Assembly (NCBI GenBank): GCA_022605955.1
Contig: JAKCOZ010000001.1
Coordinates: forward strand, 102,332,211-102,396,210
From: Rallus limicola
Lineage: Eukaryota > Chordata > Aves > Gruiformes > Rallidae
Length of the DNA: 64,000 nt
Direction of reading: 5' to 3'
Shown here: positions 48,796 to 59,505 of the stretch, piece by piece
Layout of the letters: the number at the start of each line of letters is the position of its first letter
How positions within the stretch are numbered: the first letter of the stretch is position 1
Program-made: the position numbers and the translations under genes
Notes under the pieces: model-generated
Told to the model about the DNA's origin: nothing
Databases searched by the model: none
Seen by the model: the letters and a program-made list of their open reading frames with translations, nothing else

Positions 48796-51700
48796 TTTAA
48801 CCTACTTTTATTTAAAAATGAATGAAACAGATGACTTATTAAAAAGTTAACTGCATTCTACAAGTATTAGTTGGAAATAAATGTTTTTCAATTACATAGT
48901 GCATTTAATTATTGCAAAAGTTGCAATGATCTTATTTTATTGTCATGAGTGAGTGTGGAAAAGTAATTCTTGATGAATTATTTACTTATAAAAACCCCTT
49001 TTATATTTACATGCAAAAGTATTCATGTCATAAAGGCTGCTGAATTTCTTCAATGAATATGAAGATATTTTCTATACTCATCTGATACACTTCCTACTAA
49101 TTGATTAAAAAAGGATTCTAGTTCAATCCATAACATTTCAAAAACCTGAACAAAATAATATGGAATTAATGTGAGGAAATTGCAACCTGGCCACAGGTAC
49201 TGAATGAAGAAAAGCAGACTCTACATACATAGGATAAATTATTCATCACACAGAGCTCAGTATCAAGGCATATTTTACCTCACTACTATAAAGTAAAATA
49301 AACGTTACATAAATACATAAAAGCCTAATCCAATGCTGTTTAATACTCTCTGAAAGGAAGTCCACTCTCATCAATGTCATTGACTTCACGCCCTTAACAT
49401 TTCCTTGTCCAACAAATCATGTAACTATACTTGCACTCAAGATAGAGATAGCTGTTAGGTTCCATTGAACTTAGTAAAACACTCCTAAGGTGAAGCTAAA
49501 CAGATACTCAGGTTTTGATGGGCTTGAACACATTTTCAGTTCTAAAAGAAAACTAAATGAAATAAAAAGCTCTTCCTTATCAAGTAGCAGAGTACTTGCC
49601 TAGAAGTACTGTGAGAATAATTCCCTTTTAAGAGGCATTTGTATTGGCAATACTTTTGAAATGACTTGTTAGAAAATGTGATGTGGAAATGTCTTCATCA
49701 GCTTTTAAGCGAAATGCATGGTACAGGGAACTTCAAATGTACATCAGGACTAAAACTTGTATATTATATGGCATGCTGTTTTTATCATATGCTGAGATTT
49801 AATGAGCAGTTATTTTATGAAAAATAGCAGTCCAGCACATCAAGTTTTCATCTTCAAGCTGTTCCAGTACTCCCTAATGTCCTTTCATGGTATAGAAATT
49901 GGAGGTAGAAGTATAGAAATAGAAAAATAGTTATGGAGTGGCTTGAATTCTATTCAGAACAGCAACAAAAGGGGTGAGGTGGGGTGGTTCTACTTTGTTA
50001 GGAATCAAGGTTTTGTGGTAGGTATGCTTAGGACCAGACTATAAATTGCTTTAATGAATCCACAGTTGCTGGACATTTTGGAATGGGTATTTATAAGTCT
50101 GTGAGGAAAGATTGCAATGGAGAAGTCATCCTTATTTTGCACTAGACACTTTTGCCAACAGCTACCTAGTATCAGAACTGGAAAGAGGACTTAATGATAT
50201 ATAACATCCCTGCCTCTATGATATCTGCTTTGCTTCTGAGAAGTGTAAAACAGATTTCCTAAATAAGAAATTGCTGGTTTTTAAAGTATTTTCTGTAAAA
50301 TTTAATTGTCTTTACTGATTCAGGTTCATGAAGCTAAACGAGTGTAAAGTTAAAGATTACCTCATGGGACATAAACAATTGTTTTCTGCTATCTTAATAC
50401 TTTGAAAGTGCTATCAAACAGACATTATAAACAACCTGTAATTAATCACTTCTGAATATATTGCCAAATGTGGAAAAAATGAGAGAAAACAGAACAAAAT
50501 ATTATGGCAAATTCTCTGATTCTTTGGGATATTTTTTATTTCAATATCTATCAAAACAGCTGGCAACACTGGTATCAAAGGTAGGTGAAGCTTTCAAGCA
50601 GCATTTAAAACCTGAAGTCTCCTAAGATCAGTCACTTCAGGAAACTTTAGCCGGAAACATTTTACTTGGTTCCAGAAAAGAGAAACTCTCCATTACTGTA
50701 GTCAACTCCTGAGATTATATTAAGGTCAAAATGTACTGAAAATTGTTGTCTAAGACTGAGGTCATAAGTTTGCACGGAAAGAACCGTTCCTAAGAGAGTT
50801 CACTTGTCTCTCTGACTTGACTTTGGCTTTTTCTGCTGAATCTTTAAATTAAATTCCCAGTTGGTAATGACTAGGAATATACTTAGAAAAGCTACAAACT
50901 CCCTCTCTATGTATATTTATAAAGAACTGGCATATATAAACCAATTTAGTCTGTATTTGAACCTCTATGTAATGATGAATTGACCATCACAGAAACCTGT
51001 TATGAATATCTTCCCTTAAAACATCCTTTCTTTTGACATATATAATTAGAACATAGTCCTTTTTTGGCCTTCTTTTTTTCCTTTAAAAATACTTTAAGAA
51101 GAAGTTTAAGAATAAACAATGAGTTTTAATTTATGTAAAAAGAACAAAATACTTTAAACTTTACATAAACCATTGAATTCACAAATCTGGTATATTAAGA
51201 GAGTGAAAATATCCATGTTCTGTGAGTTTCTCTGCAGAAATAATTAATTTGTTTTAGGATAGCATCAGGTATATCAGAGTGCAAATTTTATTATTTGACC
51301 TCTGCTATATCTGCCCATTTTTGTGTTTCAACTTTTCTGTCCAGTAAATTCAGACAGTAAAAAATGTTGAGTTTGATCATGAGAGCAATAAAATGTTTTA
51401 AAATTAGCTGGTTTAAACAATGTATAATTTACATGTCTTGTTTATTTTTACTACAGATTTTTATATTTATATATATATATTTGCCATGATTCTTGGTTTC
51501 TTGGATTTATAGACAGTTTGAGGTGGGACCTACCATGGCTAGGATACTGAATTATTTCAAATATTAAAAAAAAAAAAAGATAGCATTTGACTTCTGAGCT
51601 AGGGCTCAATTCAAGGAAATTAATAAATCTGTCTTTTATACACCTAATACATAAAGAGGAGAAAAGTATTCCTATAAAGTTCAAGGTATGTAAGGTTCTC

Positions 51701-54329
51701 AGTAACAGATATAAGATTATTATAGTTAATCTTCCTTTTATATGTATATATATATATACACACACACATACATGAGGTGTATGAAACAAATTATGTAGTT
51801 TTATTTATATATATATATATATAAGAAAAACAAAGTGGAAAATAATGTGCTTCTACTTTTTTATATGAAAATTATAAATACCAAGTCTTCAGAAGAAGCA
51901 AATTTATATGCCTGTTTTTAACAAAGAAGTTATGGATGTGAAAATTCCAGACACAGATAAATATTAATCTTTTATAAGTCACAGCATTTGATTAAGCACC
52001 AGTATTTAAAACTGTACCCTGCATTTAAGGGTTACTACTATGAATGATTTAAAAGAACTTGTAAAATTAAATTTGATGTATTCAGTTTGAAAAAGTTGGA
52101 GAATCATCCAGGGTAAGCTACTACTGGCACTGTACAATGATAACGTGAATGTGTTTTCTGATAGTGCACTCGCAGATTATTTCTTGTAACTGCGAAACGT
52201 GCCTATTTGGAAAGAAGTACAAGAAGATGCATTGCACTCTTCCATCTTACTTGTTCTTGCAACATATGTTCATAATAAAAAATGAGTAATGTGTGCCAAT
52301 TTTTCCATCCATTAAAACCACTTTTTTTTTTAAAATCCCACCTTTGCAGAAGGAAGCAGTGAGTTCAATAAACCACTTCCTTGGTATTTTAGTAACATGA
52401 TGAATGCCTTTGCCTTTTGAACTCTAAAATAAATATAAAATTCAAAGATTGTCCCACCTGCTGGACTTTGAAAATTCTTTTTTCATCTGATTTAGAAAGA
52501 AACAAATTTATCAATGTAGATAAAAAAAAAATCAGAGGAGGTCTGATGAGTCGGTGGTAAATCTAATTAATGTTTGCTACAGAGCAATAGGAGTACTTTC
52601 TGTTCTGACAAATTTCACAGCTGTGAATCTCCAACTAACAACAGAGTGCTCTTTAATACACACAGGAGTAAATCAGGTAAGGCCCAGTTCATAAAGGACT
52701 TCAATTAAATCCCAGTAAGAATCTCACAACTCTACAGAAATTTGAATCCTGCCTTTGAATAAGATGATACACAGAGCTCCAGCAAGCATTGTTATCACAG
52801 ATTTGCAATTGTTACATTCTTCACTGGATTAACAGAAGTGAAACTCTCAGAAGTTGATAGTTCATCTTCTAGCCCTTTCCATTGTGCCACTTACTACTGG
52901 ATAGCTCCTTCAGAATGTGTACAGAATTTAATTAAGTATCCTGGAGTCTTAAGCTTTCTCATGTCCTTCTGGTCAGAAAACACATCTACCACTCCTCCAC
53001 CCTTCCTACCTGCCCCATTTTATAAACTTGTTGCAGCATAGGTGCAGAAGACTGGGCAGTAATGTCTCCAGAACTGTAAATGGTCATGTCTCAAATACTT
53101 TCCTTTGTTCTCTGCAGAAGACACCTGTATGAATCAATACTTCAGGCTTCACTTATGAGACTCTAAAGGCTAGAAACATTATTGTATGTACTTTATTAAA
53201 AATCAGCTTTCTGAAATGATTTGTGGCTACTGGAGCTCAAGGGGTCCTGAGACCCTCACTCAAAGGTCATTGAGATTAAAGGGAAAATTTAAGATTTTGA
53301 TAGACTTCAGACCATATGTCTCTGGTCTTAATGTTAACTCATCTTCATCTTGATTGCAGCTCTTCTAAAGAACATAGAAAACACATCTTCAGAAAGACTA
53401 CTGTACCTACAAGCAGTGTAGTTTATCCTGGTTGATTATAACAGAAACAGGAGTTGAAATTACACTTTCTTTCCCAGTTTTCTATCACCATTATATTTCC
53501 AAGCATAAGAGCCAAGTTTTAAGGTCAGAACTAGGCAAATCTAAAATAGTAGCAAAAAAAAAATTGTTCCAAAGAGGACTGGGGGAGAAGGGACCTCAGT
53601 CATTATCTTCACCTCACTGTATTTCTTCCACAGTGGCATTTTCAGTTTCCTTGTCAGACCTCTCTTATGACCCTGGCATTACTTACTCAGGCAGTAGACT
53701 TATGCCACATTACCTAGGTAAACAATCCACAATCACATGAAACCATTTGCAAGCAATCCAGAAATGGGATCAGACTGTCTTGAAAAATTGAATGTATGAA
53801 TTTAGGGGAAACATTAAAAAACATAATGATGAAGCTATATCTATATAAGTGGAAACATCCTGAAAGAGAAGAATAAAAATGAGAGAATAAAAATATAAAT
53901 AGAAATACCTTGTCGTGTTCTAATACCAACAGATATCAAATGGATTCCAAAGGTAAATACCTGTGCAAGGTGTACACAAGTTGATGATCTCTTATGTCAA
54001 GTGACCAAGTTATAGGAAACACTTAAAAGGCTGTTAAAAGGAGCCAACATGGAGATAAATAGGTGGTTTTATAACTAATTTCCAGTAGTGGACACCATTG
54101 AGAATGAGGCACCTTGGACCATGGTGACCTACAAAAGCAGGACACTGCTTCAGTCTCCACTTTCCAACTTCACAACCAAAAGCAAATAGGAAGCTTTAGC
54201 AGCTGTAGACTCCAATGAGCAAGGTCTGCAAGGAGAAACTGTGCTAGCAGCACACAGAAGATACCAGAAAAAGAAACAAGTGTTTTCCCTCTCTGTTAAG
54301 GGGAACAAAAACACCCACCTACTGACCTG
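48796..54329. other. Unique AT-rich sequence with TA microsatellites
   Basis: These 5.5 kb have no recognised gene. (TA)n runs lie at about 51462-51482, 51740-51773 (running into CA) and 51803-51823. The frames 51451-51789 (minus), 52838-53041 and 53432-53740 (plus) are shaped by microsatellites or lack motifs. The final few hundred bases (about 54000-54330) may already belong to the LINE fragment that follows, but I cannot anchor them. Confidence 0.55.
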
Positions 54330-54427
54330 ACAGGGAGTCATGAGAGGTATGCTTTGTTCTAGGAGCCAAGATCTGTGACAGTGCTGCAAAGTTGCTACAG
54401 CTTGTCAAGGGCACAGACAACTACCCA

Positions 54428-54790
54428 TTGTAACTTTCTCATGTGGGCATGAATGGCACTGCAAGCCAGAACCTGGGCAGAATCAAGGAAGACTATAAAG
54501 CCCTGGGGGTACAAGTGAAAAACAAATGTGCCTTAGTTGTCTTTTCATCCATCCTACCAGCTGGATGAAAGGGGGAAGCCAGAAATAGAAGCGTAATGCA
54601 TATCAACTCCTGGCTATGTGCCAGGTGCCATCATGAGAAGTTTAGCTTTCATGACAATGGGACATTCTTTGATGACTATAACTTCTTAGGGACAAATGGG
54701 ATCCACCTGTCTAGAAGAGGCAAGGGAATCTTTGGCAGAAAGCTGGCCATCTTGATGCAGCAGGATTTAAACAGAAGGACTCAGGGGTGG
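54428..54790 (+). pseudogene. CR1 ORF1 esterase-like domain remnant
   Basis: The reading frame gives HVGMNGTASQNLGRIKEDYK, then VVFSSILPAG, an in-frame stop near 54566, then INSWLCARC, FSFHDNG and GTNGIHLSRRGKGIF. This is the order of the SGNH-type (GDSL-like) esterase domain in CR1 ORF1: the GxND block, the 'vvFSsilP' strand, the 'iN.wL' helix and the DGxHL block with its catalytic histidine. The D of GTND is replaced by G, and the D of DGxHL by N. A degenerate GDSL block may lie near 54335-54350. It is inactive. Confidence 0.72.
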
Positions 54791-54848
54791 GGTCCAAAGT
54801 GGCAGTGCTCTTGCTATTGTATGAAAACCTGCATGCTTGATTATCTCT

Positions 54849-55267
54849 CTGAAATGCCTGTACACCAATGCCTGCAGTATGGGGAATAAAAAGGTGAGCA
54901 AGAAATCTGGATGCAATAGCAGAGCCATGATCTCATGATAGAAACTACACAGGATAGCTTGGATGACTGGAATGCTGTCAGGGATGGCTACATACATTTT
55001 AGGAAAGACAGGCCAGTAAGGCATGATGATGAAGTTGCTTGTTATGTAAGAGAGCAACTGGAATATATTGAGGTCCACCTAGGTGTGGATGGAGAACTAG
55101 TTGAGAGCTTATGGGTGAGAATTAAGGGGCAGGCTAATGTGGGTGACATTGTTGTGGGCATTTACTACAGGCCTACAGATGAGGCCTTCTGCAGATACCT
55201 GGAAATGGCCACACAATCAAGAATTTGCTGTGATAAAGGGAAGCTTTTCCCTAATTCTCCCCACTGA
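54849..55267 (+). pseudogene. CR1 ORF2 N-terminal endonuclease remnant
   Basis: ORF2 of CR1 starts with an APE-type endonuclease that nicks target DNA. Here the first block reads LKCLYTNACSMGNKK from 54849, matching the usual start of ORF2. After a frameshift the frame 54935-55267 gives DDWNAVRDGYIHFRKDRP, then VACYVREQLEYIEV, ESLWVRIKGQAN and VVGIYYRPTDE. All are standard landmarks of the domain. The conserved ITETWW block is degraded to IETTQDS, and the GDFNxPD block is not seen because the element fails there. It is inactive. Confidence 0.78.
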
Positions 55268-55330
55268 GAGGTTACCAGATGCGAGTACCAAGGATAGCAG
55301 GAATGCATTGGGAGTGTGGAGCATGACATA

Positions 55331-57961
55331 ATGCTTTAATTTGACAACTTCATCAAGATGATTGTGCCTTAGAAAAAACCAACATATTTGTATGTGAAAT
55401 CTGGTCTTGGGTGCAAGCTCAGTCTGCTGGAAAACATACATACATACATATATATATAGAGAGAGAGAGAGAGTCACACAGCTATATATATCAAGTACAT
55501 CTCATGAGTATTATCATCTAATCGTATCCTGTTTAAGCTTCCTATCTGTACAGCCTGCAGATAGGAAGAAAATGTGGACTTTCCCTTCAACTAAGAAATC
55601 CTGGGAACTATTGAAAGATGCTTTCTTCTGGGGTGTCCTCCAGGGAAGATGTTTTAAGGACATGTGAAACTTATCTAACACGCAAATGCTGAAGAAATTA
55701 TTCTTAAAAGAACAAAAAAGTATTGATGCATCTTTTTTTCAGAAAAAAATGTGGGCTGAATTTAGTGTAACTTCCCTCGGCATAATGAAAACATGCCAGT
55801 ATATATCTCTTGGGAATTTGCAAGAGAGGCCATTTGCTTTAAAAGCTAAATAGTGTTTCCATGATATCTAGGAAATATGTTCTATTTAATCAATAATCCA
55901 GAATTACCAGGCAGATTATATTACTAACAGGTTTGTTCCATTTTAGCCATTTAAAAGCAAATCTCCAATATAGGGAGGTTCAGAACAAAACGCTTTATTG
56001 AGAGTGTAGTATTTAGTGTAGATCATTCCTTCCATTTCTAAAAAGTATCAGCTATCGCTTCTGTTAAATTGAAATTTCAGTGCTGGTGATATGGCAGGAA
56101 GCTTATAAAAGGTGGGAGAAAATATTTTTAGGTATACCAGAGATCAGTACAAAGTCACAATGTACTTCCTTGAAGTAAATTTGATGCCACAGTCTATTTG
56201 TGTCTGAAGAATGGCTAAAAGTCTTGACTGTTTCAAGATTAAATCAAAGAACCAGGGGCCCCAAAGGGAATTTGGAGCGTGTTACAGACTTCTATTTCCT
56301 TTAGGAGCTTCCTCCAAGAGCTACATACAAGTGTGCAATAACCCAGCTCTCATGAAATCTGATTACTTTGTTTTCTGAAAAAGAAAGCACTTAGGCCAGG
56401 ACCATCATCAGAATAAATTTCAAAGATCAAAAATCGACAAGGCAAGAACTTGGACGAAGTCTGCTGCTGCAAATGTGTTAGTGACATGAGGAACTTAGTT
56501 GAAGAAAATCAAGCTACAGTAGACCAGGTTACTTCTGTTAGCAATTAAAAATGTCTGTACAGCATGGAATGAATTGGTATGCATTTGTCCACTGCAGTTC
56601 TGTGTTTATAATGAATCATTGTGTTACATTTCAGATGACATGGCAACACTACTCATGTACAAATATTTCTCATTATAAATTGCTCACTTCTGGGAATTAT
56701 AATGACTATATATTAAACATTTTTCTGTGGCCTGAAACATATATGCTTGCTTTATTTTAGCTATTTTTTCACCATTGACAAAATTAATTTTATTGTTTTT
56801 ATTAACACTTGAAATTTCAAGGTGCCCATGAAACATAGTTATGGACTTGGACATAATTTTCCTAGGTACTATGAAAAGTAAAGTTGAAAGAGAGATCCAA
56901 AGTTCCTTAAAATTTAGAAACAAGAGTATAGGCATCAACTGAATACATACAACAGATTGCACAGACAAGGGATACTGTCAAGCACACCTGACAGTGACTT
57001 AATTTCACCACTAGCCTATATATTGTTAAATTTAGTGGTTAGCAACAGAAACTGGTGGGTTTTTTTGTTAATTTTAAAGAATGTAATTTTTTTCAACTGT
57101 ATCGGTCTTCAGAATTTGCAATACTATTATTTTCACAGTTTCTGGCTTACCACTTCCTCTTTCCAAATAAGACAGTATTTTAAAAGTCTCAAAACTAAGA
57201 AGGCAATAAAATAGGTAGGTATGTGGTCTGATCTATATGTTCATTTGTTGGATATTTCATGGCAGTAAGATTTAGGATTTAGCATTTGAGACACATTAGT
57301 GTTTTCCAAAACTGTAGGGTTGAAAGTAAACACTGTAATCACAGGAAAACTGTGGCTATTAAAATTTTGTCGCTGTTGGTAATTGAAAGAGAAATTCAAA
57401 ATAAGAAGGAGAGAACAGAGAAGAGATGTTTGCAGAAAAGCATTTTTGGTGTTATTCCTGATTAGATCCAGCAGCTGAGCAAAATAAAATCACTCTCTCC
57501 AGCTACCAGTCATGTTCCAGTATTATGTTGGAATACCCAGCTTTTTAACCTTCTTCTAACCTTCTGTTTCTCAGAAAATCTCAAGATTTACAAGCTTTAT
57601 GGTTAAGCAAATAAATATTAATACAGCATGTCATCTGTCTCCACTTGACCATAGTAAAGATTCTCAGGGATAATATACCATTTTGTTTCATGCATGTGTA
57701 TAAATGCATGTTAGTGTGTGTGTCCATTTTGTTGTTTTCCCATTCCTAACATCTAGACCTGTATATCCCTGTCTCCCTTAGTGTGAGTGCAAGCTGGGGC
57801 GACCAAAGTCTGTAGATTCTGTAGTAGATTTTAGAATAGAAACCAGAGTTTTGTTATCATTTTAGAGCACAGAAAACAGACATTCTTGCTATTCTACGCA
57901 CCTTGTGTTTAATATATTTAAGACATATATGTATATAATTTAGGACATTTAATACATCACA
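55331..57961. other. Unique AT-rich sequence with a compound microsatellite
   Basis: A compound simple repeat lies at 55434-55474: acat units, then ta, then ga. The rest shows no gene or recognised repeat. The frames 56684-56968 (minus) and 56957-57214 (plus) have no motif. Confidence 0.55.
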
Positions 57962-58090
57962 ACGCAGGATCTGGCTGATGTGGTTGCTGAGCTGCTCTCC
58001 ATTATATTTAAAAAGTGGTGGCTGTCTGGCAAGGTCCCTGGTGGCTGGAAAAAGGTTCATGTCACTCCCATTTAAAAGAAAGGGAGCAAG

Positions 58091-58663
58091 GAGGACCCAG
58101 GGAACTACAGACCGATGAGCTTCACCTCTGTGCCTGGGAAGATCATGGAACAGATCCTCCTGGATGACATGAAGGAGCACATGAGGGATGAGTGCGTGAT
58201 CCAGCACAGCCAGCACGGCTTCACCAAGGGAAGGTCGTGCCTCACCAATCTGATGACCTTCTATGATGGAGTGATGGCATCGGTGGACTCAGTCTTCTTC
58301 TTCTAACCCTGGATAAAGAGAAGGCGACCAATGTCATTTACCTGGACTTGTGCCAGGCCTTTGACACAGTCCCCCACCACATCCTTATCTTTAAATTGGA
58401 GACATGTGGATTTGATGGGTGGACCATCCAGTGGATAAGAAACTGGTTCACAGAACGTAGAGAAAGGGTGGTGGTCAATGGGTCTATGTCCAGGTGGAGG
58501 CTGGTGACAAGCAGTGTACCCCAGGGGTCTGTCTTGGGACCAGTTCTCTTTAACATTTTTATCAATGACATTGATGATTAAATTGAGTGCACCCCCAGCA
58601 AGTGTGCTGATGACACCACACTGAGTCTTGTGGTTGACACAAGAGAACGAAAGGAAGCCATCC
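58091..58663 (+). pseudogene. CR1 reverse transcriptase fingers and palm, broken
   Basis: The frame 58115-58306 reads [20 protein letters not shown] and [18 protein letters not shown], then runs into a stop after a damaged segment. In another frame (from 58339) come motif [10 protein letters not shown], then [16 protein letters not shown], motif [20 protein letters not shown], and a TAA stop at about 58579. Beyond the stop, in the same frame, lies the catalytic box, which reads CADD (58603-58614) in place of YADD or FADD. Stops, a frameshift and the cysteine substitution make it inactive. Confidence 0.9.
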
Positions 58664-59308
58664 AGAGGGATCTTGCTTGACAGTCTCGAAAGGTGGGCCT
58701 GGGTGAACTTAATGAGGTTCAAAACAGCGAAGTGTAAGGTCTTGCACTTGGGATGGAAGAATCCCAGATATATATACAGACTGGGAGAAGAGCTCCTTGA
58801 GAGTAGCCTTGCAGAGAAGGACCTGGGTGTTATGGTGGATGAGAAACTTAACATGAGCCAGCAGTGTGCTCTTGCAGCTTGGAAGGCCAATGGTATCCTG
58901 GGCTCCATCAGAAGAGGGGTGGCCAGCAGGGACAGGGAGGGGATTGTCCCTCTCTACTCTGCCCTCATGAGGCCCCATCTGGAGTACTGTGTCCAGATCT
59001 GGGGCCCCCAGTGCAAGAAAGAAGTGGAACTGTTTGAGAGGGCCATGAAGATGATTAGAGGGCTGGAGCACCTCCCCTATGAAGAGAGGCTGAGGGAGCT
59101 GGGTTTGTTCAGCCTAAAGAAGAGGAGGCTGTGGGGGGACTTCATTGCAGCCTTCCAGTACCTGAAGGGAGCATACAAACAGGAGGGGAATCAACTTTTT
59201 AAAAGGGTAGACAATGGCAGGACAAGGGGGAATGGATTAAAACTAAAGGAAGGAAGGTTTAGATTACATATTAGGGGGAAGCTCTTTACAGAGAGAGTGG
59301 TGAGGTGA
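58628..59308 (+). pseudogene. CR1 ORF2 C-terminus, 226-codon open frame
   Basis: This stays open from just after the CADD box to about 59308. Landmarks in order are [80 protein letters not shown] and [13 protein letters not shown]. It ends at a premature stop at TERVVR, where the family normally continues with WNRLPxxVV. That continuation is readable in another frame up to about 59400. The upstream methionine is not an authentic start. Confidence 0.9.
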
Positions 59309-59505
59309 TAGAACGGGCTGCACAGAGATGTGGTGGATACCCCATTCCTGGATGTGTTCAAGGCCAGGTTGGATGGGGCCATGGGCAACCTTGTCTAGAT
59401 CAGGCCTGTAGGTTGCTGGCCCTGCCTGTGGCAGGAGAGTTGCAACTCTATGATCCTTGGTGTCCCTTCCATCCCAGACAATTCTAGGATTCTATGATTC
59501 TATGA

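Larger units (their letters stand above)
54330..55330 (+). mobile_element. CR1-type LINE 5' region: ORF1 end and ORF2 start
   Basis: This block is from the 5' half of a CR1-type LINE, which is rare because most copies keep only the 3' end. It holds the C-terminal esterase-like domain of ORF1, then a short junction, then the start of ORF2 with the endonuclease. There is no reverse transcriptase and no ATTCTATG tail. The right edge fades at 55270-55330, ahead of unique DNA and a microsatellite at 55434. The 3' part must have been lost by deletion or rearrangement. It is old, with stops and frameshifts. Confidence 0.75.
57962..59505 (+). mobile_element. CR1 LINE, about 1.54 kb, plus strand
   Basis: It starts with gatctggctgatgtggttgc, in the fingers part of reverse transcriptase, and ends with the CR1 terminus attctaggattctatgattc. 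It covers the fingers, palm, thumb and C-terminus plus the 3' UTR. It is 5'-truncated like nearly all CR1 copies. Its subfamily resembles that of 47321-48110 and differs from that of 6759-8225. The long minus frames over it (57857-58216, 58303-58908, 58709-59071) are antisense shadows. Confidence 0.95.

Noticed and set aside
51451..51789. 112-codon minus frame
   Set aside because: Its ends lie in TA and CA microsatellites and its composition follows them. No domain was seen.
58303..58908. 201-codon minus frame
   Set aside because: It is antisense to a clear plus-strand CR1 reverse transcriptase. The same holds for 57857-58216 and 58709-59071.
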